Source: Pseudomonas mandelii (GTDB taxonomy: Bacteria; Pseudomonadota; Gammaproteobacteria; Pseudomonadales; Pseudomonadaceae). From it: DNA of 64,000 nt. The stretch is from the NCBI RefSeq assembly GCF_900106065.1, contig NZ_LT629796.1, forward strand, positions 868,001-932,000, written 5' to 3'. The notes under the pieces were generated by a model. It did not search any database. It had not been told where the DNA came from and saw nothing but the letters and a program-made list of their open reading frames with translations. The translations under genes and the position numbers were made by a program. Numbering within the stretch: the stretch's first letter is position 1; each line of letters opens with the position of its first letter. This document shows positions 35,304 to 43,784 of this stretch, piece after piece.

Positions 35304-36554
35304 TCACCTCCGCCTGATCAACGGCAAACCACGGTAACGGCCTTCGAAGTACCGCTTCTCGACGTCTTCTCCCTCGCGCCCATCAAAATCGTGAACGGAA
35401 AAAAGACAGGTTGCGCCGTTGGCATCACGCTCGGTGATCCAGAATTGATCGCGCCGCAGCGTTTGGGTATCCATTAGATGCGTGTCGTGAGTCGTGAAAA
35501 TCAGCTGGGTGTTCTGCCCGCTGTCCAGATGTTTTCCAATCAGATCAGCCACTATTGCTGGATGAAGGCTGCTGTCCAACTCATCGACGGCCAGTATCCC
35601 GCTCCCGTCTGTGTGATTGATCATGAACCAGGGCAACCAGAATCCAATCAGGTTTTTTGTGCCACCAGACTCTTCTGAAAAATCAAACTCCGCATCTCCA
35701 AGATGACTCGTGTGCGTCAGGGTCACTTTGTCTTTTCGCGCCGCGGCGAAGAATTCTTTGAGCGTGAGTTTTCTGCTGGCTGGAGCAGCGTCTGCATCAG
35801 AATTGAGCTGAATGTCCGAGACTGGAATATCTACCTCTAGTAGAAAGTCTCTCAAGTTGCACGTGTAGTCCGATGCCATCTGAAGAAACCGGATGGAGGC
35901 TGCCGACAACCCCATCATGTTGTTCTGCTCGATGACGAGAAGCCCGGATTGAAACCAGCTAAAAGGCTCTCGCAACTGCGTCAGCTCTTCGCTGCTGTTC
36001 GCGACGGCCTGTGCAATGAACAACATCTTCGGGCTGGTCAAACGCCGCCAGGCATTGTGAACCTCATTTCCTCCCTCAAGGCTTGAGCCAAACACGTACT
36101 GCTCACCCTCCTCCCCCAAACAACGCTGGTATAACAGCGTCTCCTTTCCTTTCGGATAAGAGACGAGGTGTTCCTCGATGATTCGCTGCGCCGTCATTCG
36201 CAGTAAAAACCGATAGCGGAGTGAGCCTTGAATAAAGTTGTATTCGAAACAACTTGGCTCGTCGTTAAGCTGCGGGTCAAAACGAAACGGGGAAACCGGT
36301 AGCGATTCCTCATTTGAGGTCGGTGGCGCAGCGAGCAAGCTTCCCATAATTCCCATCGCCCGGATCAGCGACGATTTACCCGACGCGTTCGGCCCGTATA
36401 TCGCAGCGATCTTCAGTAAGTCCGGCAGTTTTTCTCCATTCACCGGCGACTTGAAAAGGTTGCGCTTTTTGCTCAGGCGCGGCGTTGCTGCCATGGACAG
36501 GGTTTGCTTGTCACGGAAGGAGCGGTAATTGGAAACTGAAAATTCGATCAACAT
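35304..36554 (-). CDS. AAA family ATPase (RloA/AbiLi-like), first gene of a putative defence pair
   Basis: A 416-residue ABC/SMC-type AAA ATPase (AAA_15/21). It begins MLIEFSVSNYRSFRDKQTLSM, the usual start for the family. Walker A GPNASGKS lies at 54-61, a signature-like SGGTKN region, Walker B LAVDELDSSLHP with Asp324-Glu325, and an H-loop TTHDTHL (His356). Such ATPases partner a nuclease-like subunit in AbiL, PARIS, Gabija and retron systems, where they sense infection. The next gene is RloB-like. GC is visibly below the flanks, which suggests transfer. No system membership has been shown; it is inferred from the gene pair. Confidence 0.88.
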   Translation of the reverse strand: MLIEFSVSNYRSFRDKQTLSMAATPRLSKKRNLFKSPVNGEKLPDLLKIAAIYGPNASGKSSLIRAMGIMGSLLAAPPTSNEESLPVSPFRFDPQLNDEPSCFEYNFIQGSLRYRFLLRMTAQRIIEEHLVSYPKGKETLLYQRCLGEEGEQYVFGSSLEGGNEVHNAWRRLTSPKMLFIAQAVANSSEELTQLREPFSWFQSGLLVIEQNNMMGLSAASIRFLQMASDYTCNLRDFLLEVDIPVSDIQLNSDADAAPASRKLTLKEFFAAARKDKVTLTHTSHLGDAEFDFSEESGGTKNLIGFWLPWFMINHTDGSGILAVDELDSSLHPAIVADLIGKHLDSGQNTQLIFTTHDTHLMDTQTLRRDQFWITERDANGATCLFSVHDFDGREGEDVEKRYFEGRYRGLPLIRRR

Positions 36555-36697
36555 GTAGCAAACCTGCAGTTCGTTCCTGAAAGCGGAAAAAACTATAGGA
36601 AAAACCAGGGCGACGATGCTGCTTCAGCGCACTTCAGGCAAAAACAGGAAATTCCTACAGATCAAGCCTTCCGGTGAAGACTCCAATTCCTACAACG

Positions 36698-36726
36698 CGC
36701 GGCGCCAGAGTAGACTTGGCGCCGCG
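36698..36726. repeat. Perfect 10-bp inverted repeat in the accessory islet
   Basis: CGCGGCGCCA, a nine-base loop, TGGCGCCGCG. It lies in the 441-bp gap 36555-36995 upstream of the ATPase gene and divergent from the BRO gene. No T-run follows. It could be a regulatory hairpin or a recombination scar. Apart from this and the leader hairpin at 36935, I see nothing in the gap. Confidence 0.6.
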
Positions 36727-36934
36727 AGCGCCTGAACGATAGGCTTTACCTCGTCGCTGCCAAATCAGCGACCCGGTGTCGAAGCCGGTAAATCATCAAC
36801 ATGGCGCATCCGCGCCCCCATATGAACTGGGGCAATTTTTTGCCTTTCAGTTTTGCTTTATGGTGGGCCGTGTGGCGCGGGCCTCTTGGCTTGCATGTTG
36901 ATCGAGAATGTCCCGACTTCGAACGCCGCACGGT

Positions 36935-36969
36935 CCGCCACCCATAATCTGTCGAAGGATTAGTGGCGG
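36935..36969 (+). promoter_or_regulatory. Leader hairpin upstream of the BRO gene
   Basis: CCGCCAC, CCA bulge, TAATC, eight-base loop, GATTA, GTGGCGG: 12 paired positions in two blocks, ending 26 nt before the BRO ATG. CTCCCTTTT follows, so it could be an attenuator; it could also be an operator for the BRO-N or another DNA-binding protein. Confidence 0.5.
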
Positions 36970-36995
36970 CTCCCTTTTCAACATGGAGTCGAAAA

Positions 36996-37505
36996 ATGCT
37001 CAAGCACACGCTAAATCCGTCTGAAACCCATCCTCATTTCATCCCTGCCATCTTCACCCGCCACAACCGCTTCCTCCACGCCTTCATGCAGGACAACCAA
37101 GCCTGGTTCTGCGTCCAGGACCTCGGTCGCTTGATGGGCCGTCCGCTGGACCAACGTCTCACCCTGAAACTCGATCCCGATCAACGCCGATACGTCTGGT
37201 TGCTGAAGGATGGCAAAACCGTCGAATCGTTGATGGTCAGCGAATCGGGAATGTATGCATTGCTAGTCCACCATTTCATCCCGGAAAACCGAAACCTGCG
37301 TCAGTGGCTAAGCAACGAAGTCATCCCGACGCTGCGTGAGTCGAGAGCGGCTGTGGATAACATTCCAAGCCTGAGTTCGTTGCAGTGGGCAGGCATCTCG
37401 GTGCCGCTGCTGCACTGGCAGCATCAAGCCTGGATCAAGTGGCGCGACATGCCGGATCTGATGCAGGCACAGCGACCGTTCACGATCGTGGGCACTTGCA
37501 GTTGA
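36996..37505 (+). CDS. BRO-N domain protein (phage antirepressor-like)
   Basis: A 169-residue protein with a BRO-N domain over most of its length (AWFCVQDLGRLMGRPLDQRL, LKDGKTVESLMVSESGMYALLVHHFIPENRNLRQWLSNEVIPTLR). BRO-N domains bind DNA and are typical of phage antirepressors. No KilA-C/ANT domain follows, and no other phage gene is near, so it is a lone, perhaps domesticated copy. ATG 36996 has GGAG 7 nt upstream; the ORF is open 33 nt further up, but without a ribosome site. Its target could be the small gene or the AAA pair beside it. Confidence 0.87.
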   Translation: MLKHTLNPSETHPHFIPAIFTRHNRFLHAFMQDNQAWFCVQDLGRLMGRPLDQRLTLKLDPDQRRYVWLLKDGKTVESLMVSESGMYALLVHHFIPENRNLRQWLSNEVIPTLRESRAAVDNIPSLSSLQWAGISVPLLHWQHQAWIKWRDMPDLMQAQRPFTIVGTCS

Positions 37506-37522
37506 AGGCAGGGTGAAAAATG

Positions 37523-37550
37523 AAAAAGGGGCAGACTTTACAGTCCGCCC
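37523..37550 (-). terminator. Terminator of the 61-aa gene
   Basis: GGGC-A-GAC, a six-base loop, GTC-C-GCCC with one mismatch; on the minus strand it is followed by CCTTTTTC. It ends the small gene 14 bp after its stop and would also face the end of the BRO gene. Confidence 0.65.
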
Positions 37551-37563
37551 GTTGGCTTAGCGC

Positions 37564-37749
37564 TCAAAACCGCGAAACACTCCGCATCGCATCCACCAGA
37601 TACCGCATCGCAATCCGGTCGTTTTCCGACAGCTCGCGATACCGCTCCAGCAGCTTCATTTCGTCCGAACTGAGGCGATGCCTTCGCCGCCCGGTGGCCA
37701 GGCAAGGGAAGATTCCCAACATTTCTGTGATGCCTTGTACTTTCGTCAT
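37564..37749 (-). CDS. Small hypothetical protein, 61 aa
   Basis: Starts MTKVQGITEMLGIFPCLATGRRRHRLSSDE and ends in a helical LLERYRELSENDRIAMRYLVDAM segment. The basic middle and the C-terminal helix resemble short pieces of phage-type regulators, but no full domain is visible. The ATG at 37749 has AAGGAC upstream; the frame is open 15 codons further up without a ribosome site. It is convergent with the BRO gene and has its own terminator, so it is likely to be real. Confidence 0.6.
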   Translation of the reverse strand: MTKVQGITEMLGIFPCLATGRRRHRLSSDEMKLLERYRELSENDRIAMRYLVDAMRSVSRF

Positions 37750-38013
37750 GGACGATGTCCTTCTATAAGCCCGAGAAAACTTCAAAAACCGCATCGCCCT
37801 ATCCTTTTATTAGCCGCCGGCCTGAAGGGCAGAAACCGGTCATGAACACAGGATAGGAACATTCGCGGCGCTGAAAAGCGGTTTTTAGAGTAATTAGTCA
37901 AAAAAAGCAGAAATGCCCTATAAATCAGAAAGTGCTGTCGGAAAAATTCACCGACATGTCTTGTTTCATTGCCGCATCATCAAAGTGCTACCAATCATTT
38001 TTTCTCTGCAACC

Positions 38014-38040
38014 GAACGGTTTAAGCTATTTGTTATCTGT
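38014..38040 (+). promoter_or_regulatory. Possible AlgU-type promoter upstream of opgD
   Basis: GAACGG (38014-38019), 16-nt spacer, TCTGT (38036-38040) against consensus GAACTT-N16/17-TCtgA; GAAC and TCTG match. It lies in the AT-rich 391-bp gap 37750-38140, where I see nothing else certain. Osmotic/envelope stress control of a glucan gene would make sense, but the match is partial. Confidence 0.3.
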
Positions 38041-38140
38041 TTAAAGTCCGTTGCGTTTGGCCGAAGGCATGTCCGAACCGATATTTTTGATCCAGCACGT
38101 GCCAGGAACGGCGCGGGATTGTTCACGACAGGTTGTACTT

Positions 38141-39766
38141 ATGCATCGCAGGAATTTGCTCAAAGCGTCCATGGCCATCGCTGCCTACACCGGTTTGTCG
38201 GCCACCGGCCTGCTCGCCTCCCGTGCCTGGGCGGCCAGCGGCACCGCTGATGGCGCAGCCCAGGCGTTCGATTTCGAGACGCTGAAGATTCAGGCCAAGC
38301 AACTCGCCGGCAATCGCTATCAGGACACCAAGCAGGTGCTGCCGCCGACGCTGGCGACCATGACGCCGCAGAATTTCAACGCGATCCGCTACGACGGCAA
38401 CCACTCGCTGTGGAAAGACTTGAACGGTCAGCTGGACGTGCAGTTCTTCCACGTCGGCATGGGCTTCAAGCAGCCGGTGCGCATGTACAGCGTCGATCCC
38501 AAGACCCGCCAGGCCCGGGAAGTGCATTTCCGCCCTTCCCTGTTCAACTATGAAAAAACCACGGTCGACACCAAGCAGCTCACCGGCGACCTGGGGTTTT
38601 CCGGGTTCAAGCTGTTCAAGGCCCCGGAACTGGACAGGCACGATGTGTTGTCCTTCCTCGGCGCCAGTTATTTCCGTGCGGTAGACGCCACCGGCCAGTA
38701 CGGTCTGTCGGCCCGCGGTCTGGCGGTCGATACCTATGCGAAGAAGCGTGAGGAGTTCCCGGACTTCACCAAGTTCTGGTTCGAGACGCCGGGCAAGGAC
38801 AGCACCCGCTTTGTGGTCTACGCGCTGCTGGATTCGCCGAGCGCCACTGGCGCCTATCGATTTGACATCGATTGCCAGGCCGAACGCGTGGTGATGGAGA
38901 TTGACGCCCACATCAACGCGCGCACCGCCATCGAACAACTGGGTATCGCACCGATGACCAGCATGTTCAGCTGCGGCACCCACGAGCGCCGCATGTGCGA
39001 CACCATTCACCCGCAAATCCACGACTCGGATCGCTTGGCCATGTGGCGCGGTAACGGCGAGTGGATCTGCCGTCCGCTGAACAACCCGGCGACCCTGCAG
39101 TTCAACGCCTTCGCCGACACCGACCCGAAAGGTTTCGGCCTGGTGCAGACCGATCACGAGTTCGCCAACTATCAGGACACCGTTGACTGGTACAGCAAGC
39201 GTCCAAGCCTGTGGGTAGAACCTACGACCGCGTGGGGCGAAGGCTCTATCGATCTGTTGGAAATTCCTACAACCGGCGAAACCCTCGATAACATCGTCGC
39301 GTTCTGGACCCCGAAGAAGCCGGTCGCGGCCGGTGATTCCCTGAACTACGGCTACAAGCTCTACTGGAGCGCCCTGCCACCGGTGAGCACGCCGCTGGCG
39401 CGGGTCAATGCGACCCGTTCGGGCATGGGCGGGTTTATCGAAGGTTGGGCGCCGGGCGAGCATTACCCGGAAGTCTGGGCTCGACGCTTTGCCGTGGACT
39501 TCAACGGTGGCGGCCTGGATCGCTTGCCGGAAGGCGCGGGGATCGAGCCCGTGGTGACCTGCTCGAACGGCGAAGTGAAGGACTTCAACGTGCTGGTGCT
39601 GGATGACATCAAAGGCTATCGGATTACCTTCGATTGGTACCCGACCAATGACAGCGTGGCGCCGGTTGAGCTGCGGTTGTTCATTCGCACTAATGACCGG
39701 ACGTTGAGTGAGACCTGGTTGTACCAGTATTTCCCGCCAGCGCCGGATAAGCGTAAGTACACCTGA
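38141..39766 (+). CDS. opgD: Glucan biosynthesis protein D, Tat-exported
   Basis: Periplasmic protein that shapes the backbone of osmoregulated periplasmic glucans. The 541-residue product starts [18 protein letters not shown], a twin-arginine signal with cleavage near RAWA|ASG, the feature that separates OpgD from OpgG. The mature protein has the MdoG/OpgD domain ([45 protein letters not shown]). ATG 38141 keeps the signal at the N-terminus; a 30-codon extension would bury it. A long minus-strand ORF over this gene is a shadow. Confidence 0.95.
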   Translation: MHRRNLLKASMAIAAYTGLSATGLLASRAWAASGTADGAAQAFDFETLKIQAKQLAGNRYQDTKQVLPPTLATMTPQNFNAIRYDGNHSLWKDLNGQLDVQFFHVGMGFKQPVRMYSVDPKTRQAREVHFRPSLFNYEKTTVDTKQLTGDLGFSGFKLFKAPELDRHDVLSFLGASYFRAVDATGQYGLSARGLAVDTYAKKREEFPDFTKFWFETPGKDSTRFVVYALLDSPSATGAYRFDIDCQAERVVMEIDAHINARTAIEQLGIAPMTSMFSCGTHERRMCDTIHPQIHDSDRLAMWRGNGEWICRPLNNPATLQFNAFADTDPKGFGLVQTDHEFANYQDTVDWYSKRPSLWVEPTTAWGEGSIDLLEIPTTGETLDNIVAFWTPKKPVAAGDSLNYGYKLYWSALPPVSTPLARVNATRSGMGGFIEGWAPGEHYPEVWARRFAVDFNGGGLDRLPEGAGIEPVVTCSNGEVKDFNVLVLDDIKGYRITFDWYPTNDSVAPVELRLFIRTNDRTLSETWLYQYFPPAPDKRKYT

Positions 39767-39789
39767 TAACAAGAGGTTGTCTGGGCCGT

Positions 39790-39858
39790 CTTCGCGGGCA
39801 AGCCTCGCTCCTACCAGCGCATGCGATCAACTGTAGGAGCGAGGCTTGCCCGCGAAGA
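39790..39858. repeat. REP pair, inward orientation
   Basis: TCTTCGCGGGCAAGCCTCGCTCCTAC then CTGTAGGAGCGAGGCTTGCCCGCGAAGA, about 16 bp apart. The two units match over 26 bases and could form one long stem after opgD. Confidence 0.88.
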
Positions 39859-39896
39859 CGGTCTGACAGACGACAAATGTTTCGGCACAGAAACAC

Positions 39897-39928
39897 AAAA
39901 GCCCCGATCACATCGATCGGGGCTTTTT
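39897..39928. terminator. Bidirectional terminator between opgD and the OYE gene
   Basis: AAAAGCCCCGATC, five-base loop, GATCGGGGCTTTTT. Perfect stem with A and T runs on both sides, placed between convergent genes, so it can serve both. Confidence 0.93.
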
Positions 39929-39944
39929 GTTTTCACTGCCTCAC

Positions 39945-41051
39945 TCAGTCACGCAAATCCGACTCATGAATCGGCTGATCCCGATGGGTCGCCCGCTGAT
40001 ACTGCGCCGGCCAGATCGCCTTGCGACCGCCCAGATCATCATCGGCATGCAGCGGCCAATAAGGGTCGCGCAACAGTTCCCGCGCAAGGAAGATGATGTC
40101 CGCCTGGCAGGTACGCAAGATGTGTTCGGCCTGGGCCGGTTCGGTAATCATTCCGACCGTACCGGTGGCGATGCCTGACTCCTTGCGCACCCGTTCGGCA
40201 AAGCGGGTCTGGTAACCCGGCCCTGTAGGAATTTCGGCGTTGGCCGCCGTCCCCCCCGACGAGACGTCAATCAGGTCCACACCCAGATCTTTCAGGCGCC
40301 GCGCCAACTCCACTGTTTCATCAGGGTTCCAGCCGTCTTCCACCCAATCGGTGGCAGACACTCGCACAAACACCGGCAACTCCTCAGGCCAGACCGCACG
40401 TACCGCTTCGGTGACTTGCAGCACCAGCCGAATCCGGTTCTCGAACGAGCCGCCATATTGATCGCGTCGCTGATTGCTCAGTGGCGAAAGAAACTGATGC
40501 AACAGGTAACCGTGAGCGGCATGGACTTCGACCACTTTGAAACCGGCAGTCAGCGCTCGTTTGGCTGAGGCGACAAAGGCCTGAATGACCTCAGCAATCT
40601 CGCTTTCATCCAGCTGCTTCGGAGGGGTGTGCTGCGGGTCGAAAGCAATCGGCGACGGCCCTACCGGCACCCAGCCTCCGTCTTCGGGTTTGACGCTGCC
40701 ATGCTTGCCGATCCACGGACGATGGGTGCTGGCCTTGCGCCCGGCGTGCGCCAGTTGAATACCGGCCACCGCGCCCTGAGCGGCGATGAAGCGCGTGATG
40801 CGTTGCAGGGGTTCGATTTGTTCGTCATTCCACAAGCCGAGGTCCTCGGCGGTGATGCGCCCGTCGGCCGTGACCGCCGTGGCTTCAGTAAAAATCAGGC
40901 CGGCCCCGCCGACGGCGCGGCTGCCGAGGTGGACCAGGTGCCAGTCATTGGCCAGCCCATCGACGCTGGAGTACTGGCACATCGGTGATACGGCAATGCG
41001 GTTGAGCAGGGTCAATTGACGAAGGGTATAGGGTTCAAGCAGCAGACTCAT
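39945..41051 (-). CDS. Old Yellow Enzyme family FMN oxidoreductase (YqjM/XenA type)
   Basis: A 368-residue NADPH:flavin ene-reductase of the OYE TIM-barrel family. Visible motifs are the RIAVSPMCQYSS start with the Cys typical of the thermophilic-like/YqjM class, IQLAHAGRKAS, and EVHAAHGYLLHQFLSP with the active His pair, then NRRDQYGG. Reduces activated C=C bonds of enones and nitro compounds in vitro; the physiological substrate is unknown. GAGAGG before the ATG at 41051. Confidence 0.93.
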   Translation of the reverse strand: MSLLLEPYTLRQLTLLNRIAVSPMCQYSSVDGLANDWHLVHLGSRAVGGAGLIFTEATAVTADGRITAEDLGLWNDEQIEPLQRITRFIAAQGAVAGIQLAHAGRKASTHRPWIGKHGSVKPEDGGWVPVGPSPIAFDPQHTPPKQLDESEIAEVIQAFVASAKRALTAGFKVVEVHAAHGYLLHQFLSPLSNQRRDQYGGSFENRIRLVLQVTEAVRAVWPEELPVFVRVSATDWVEDGWNPDETVELARRLKDLGVDLIDVSSGGTAANAEIPTGPGYQTRFAERVRKESGIATGTVGMITEPAQAEHILRTCQADIIFLARELLRDPYWPLHADDDLGGRKAIWPAQYQRATHRDQPIHESDLRD

Positions 41052-41246
41052 GCGGCACCTCTCGAATCAGTGGGCAGGCTCCAGGGTTCTGTTTGAAAAG
41101 TCGACGAGTGACAGGAAAAAGGCGCAGCACCCGCCCCCGCGGGCAAAAATTGGACAAGACGTCACAAGGATAATCAAGCAGTGCTTAGAGCCTAGTCGAC
41201 ATCGGGGGATGAGGGAGGGTTCCGAGGGATTCGGTGTCAGAAAGAT

Positions 41247-41316
41247 CGCTATCGCGAACAGGCTCGCTCCCACAGGTTTTGTGCAAATCCTGTAGGAGTG
41301 AGCCTGCTCGCGAAGG
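41247..41316. repeat. REP pair, inward orientation
   Basis: GCTATCGCGAACAGGCTCGCTCCCACAGG then CCTGTAGGAGTGAGCCTGCTCGCGAAGG, about 14 bp apart. It begins 195 bp upstream of the OYE start and ends next to the recJ stop, where it may act as a terminator. Confidence 0.85.
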
Positions 41317-41318
41317 GC

Positions 41319-43028
41319 TCAACGCGGTTCGATGTGGGCAATCATCAGCTGCACCGTCTCGTTCCCGCGAAACTCGTTGAGGTCGAGTTTGTAGGCCAAT
41401 TCCACCCACTTGATGGTCGGATTCGGCCAAATGTCGCGGTCGATGCCGAAGGCAATGCCATCGAGCTTCACCGAGCCACATTCGCTTCTGAGCACCACTT
41501 TGAGGTGTCGCTCGCCGACGACGCGCTGTTCAACCAACTGAAACACGCCATGAAACAAAGGTTCAGGGAAGTGCTGCCCCCAAGGTCCGGCATGGCGTAG
41601 CGCACGGGCCAGTTCGAGATGGAATTCTTCGACCGCCAAAACCCCGTCCGACAGCAGACGCCCGGTCAGGTCTTCTTCGCGCAATTGCCGGCGCACTTCA
41701 GCGTCGAAGGCCTCGGCGAACAACGGAAAATTTGCTTCCGGCAAGGTCAGACCGGCCGCCATGGCGTGGCCGCCGTACTTGCTGATCAGGTTCGGATGCT
41801 GCGCGGCCACCACACTCAAGGCGTCACGAATATGAAAGCCCTGAACCGAACGCCCTGACCCTTTGAGCAAACCATCGCCAGCATCGGCAAAGGCAATGGT
41901 CGGACGGAAATAGCGCTCTTTCATACGCGAAGCGAGGATGCCGATGACGCCCTGGTGCCACTCGGGATCAAACAGGCACAGGCCGAACGGCATCGATTCG
42001 ACCGGCAAATCCTTGAGCTGAGCCAGCGCTTCACGCTGCATGCCCTGCTCAATGGATTTGCGGTCCTGGTTCATGCCGTCAAGCTGCACGGCCATTTCCC
42101 GCGCCAACCCGGCGTCGTCGGTGATCAGGCATTCGATGCCCAGGCTCATGTCATCCAGGCGCCCCGCCGCATTCAGGCGCGGGCCGACAATGAAGCCCAG
42201 GTCGGTCGAGGTGATGCGTGCCGGTTCGCGCTTGGCGACTTCGAGAATCGCCTTGATGCCCGGACGGGCGCGGCCGGCGCGAATCCGCTCCAGGCCCTGG
42301 TGCACCAGAATCCGATTGTTGGCATCCAGCGGCACCACGTCGGCGACGCTGCCCAGCGCCACCAGGTCCAGCAGCTCGCCAATGTTCGGCTGCGGCGTGC
42401 TCGCGTACCAGCCGAGGCTACGCAAGCGTGCGCGCAGGGCCATCAATACATAGAAAATCACCCCGACGCCGGCCAGTGCCTTGCTCGGAAATTCGCACCC
42501 CGGCTGGTTCGGATTGACGATGGCATCGGCTAACGGCAGTTCGTCGCCGGGCAGGTGGTGGTCGGTGACCAGCACGCTCAGGCCTGCCTTTTTCGCTGCC
42601 GCCACGCCTTCGACGCTGGAGATGCCGTTGTCCACCGTAATCAGCAACTGCGGCGTGCGCGTCAGCGCCACCTCAACGATTTCCGGGGTCAGGCCATAGC
42701 CATACTCGAAGCGGTTCGGCACCAGATAATCGACATGTGCCGCGCCCAGCAGCCGCAAACCCAACACGCCCACGGTACTGGCGGTCGCGCCATCGGCGTC
42801 GAAGTCGCCGACAATCAGAATCCGCTGGCGCTGTTCCAACGCCGTGACCAGCAAATCCACCGCCGCATCCATGCCCTTGAGCTGCTGGAACGGGATCAAC
42901 CGCGCCAGGCTCTTGTCCAGTTCCGCCTCGGATTGCACGCCACGCGCCGCGTAAAGACGCGTCAGCAGCGGCGGCAGATCGCCGAGGAATGGCAGGGTGT
43001 CGGGCAACAGGCGAGGTTCGATGCGCAT
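41319..43028 (-). CDS. recJ: Single-stranded-DNA-specific exonuclease RecJ
   Basis: 5'-3' ssDNA exonuclease in recombination and mismatch repair. The 569-residue product has the DHH-family motifs: GDFDADG (about 76), VDNGIS, VTDHHLPGD, GPRLNAAGRLDDM, then the DHHA1 region (KSGGHAMAAG-like SKYGGHAMAAGLTL) and a C-terminal OB-type segment. Length is normal. It follows yaeQ on the same strand with a 66-bp gap; in P. aeruginosa the OYE gene and recJ flank lasB, which is absent here. Confidence 0.96.
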   Translation of the reverse strand: MRIEPRLLPDTLPFLGDLPPLLTRLYAARGVQSEAELDKSLARLIPFQQLKGMDAAVDLLVTALEQRQRILIVGDFDADGATASTVGVLGLRLLGAAHVDYLVPNRFEYGYGLTPEIVEVALTRTPQLLITVDNGISSVEGVAAAKKAGLSVLVTDHHLPGDELPLADAIVNPNQPGCEFPSKALAGVGVIFYVLMALRARLRSLGWYASTPQPNIGELLDLVALGSVADVVPLDANNRILVHQGLERIRAGRARPGIKAILEVAKREPARITSTDLGFIVGPRLNAAGRLDDMSLGIECLITDDAGLAREMAVQLDGMNQDRKSIEQGMQREALAQLKDLPVESMPFGLCLFDPEWHQGVIGILASRMKERYFRPTIAFADAGDGLLKGSGRSVQGFHIRDALSVVAAQHPNLISKYGGHAMAAGLTLPEANFPLFAEAFDAEVRRQLREEDLTGRLLSDGVLAVEEFHLELARALRHAGPWGQHFPEPLFHGVFQLVEQRVVGERHLKVVLRSECGSVKLDGIAFGIDRDIWPNPTIKWVELAYKLDLNEFRGNETVQLMIAHIEPR

Positions 43029-43094
43029 GGGGTGACAGGTGCTTCTCTTGAATACGTAGGATAAAACCGGATCAAACGGACAAACGGCGAAAAA

Positions 43095-43637
43095 TCAGCC
43101 GCGCTCGCCGCTCAGCCACTGCAACTGGACTTCATGCTGACCCCGGTCGTCGGTGACGAAAATCGTCCCTTCGCTGATCATCACGTCCCACTTGATAACG
43201 CGGGGCATGTCTTTGGCCAAGGTTTCCAGGATGTCCTGAGGCACGGCTGCGATGTGCACGTTTTTCAGGTTCTTGATCGCGGGGATCACTTTGGTTTCCC
43301 AGACGCGCAGACTGCCGTAAGCCAACAGGCTGGTGCGCTCGGTACGGCGCGAGCACCAGGTCAGGCGATCGGCGTCCGGCTGGCCGACTTCGATCCAGTG
43401 CAGGACACGGTCGTCCAGGCTCTTTTCCCACAGGGCCGGTTCATCCACGTCTGACAGACCGCGACCGAACGACAGTTGCTCGTTGTACCAGAAGGCGTAG
43501 GCCAGCAGCCGCACGGTCATGCGCTCTTCGGTTTCCGAAGGGTGACGGGCGATGGTCTGCTTCACGCTCTCGTAGACGCTGCGGTCGAGGTCGGTGAGGT
43601 TCAGTTCAAACTTGTAGGTCGTGGACGGCTGGGCCAT
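43095..43637 (-). CDS. yaeQ: YaeQ family protein
   Basis: A 180-residue cytoplasmic protein starting MAQPSTTYKFELNLTDLDRSVYESV, the YaeQ N-terminus; the family has a PD-(D/E)XK nuclease-like fold in known structures but no shown activity. Further conserved pieces are ERMTVRLLAYAFWYNEQLSFGRGLSDVDEPALW and LTWCSRRTERTSLLAYG. The upstream frame is open for 11 more codons without a ribosome site. Confidence 0.92.
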   Translation of the reverse strand: MAQPSTTYKFELNLTDLDRSVYESVKQTIARHPSETEERMTVRLLAYAFWYNEQLSFGRGLSDVDEPALWEKSLDDRVLHWIEVGQPDADRLTWCSRRTERTSLLAYGSLRVWETKVIPAIKNLKNVHIAAVPQDILETLAKDMPRVIKWDVMISEGTIFVTDDRGQHEVQLQWLSGERG

Positions 43638-43784
43638 GAACGGGCTTCTTGATACGAGGAAAGGCGGCAAGTCTAACCGATGCAGTAGGCAATCAACGAA
43701 TAGAAGGCGATCAACCTTGGTCCTCTGACGTTGGGCTATGTTAAAAGGCTATATCCGCTCAGCCTTTGTCCTACAGGATCCAGC

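Noticed and set aside
36746..37009. 87-aa minus-strand ORF between the ATPase and BRO genes
   Set aside because: It spans the leader hairpin and BRO start, has no ribosome site and no recognisable domain.
38123..39772. 549-codon minus-strand ORF across opgD
   Set aside because: OpgD on the plus strand has the Tat signal and family motifs over the same span.
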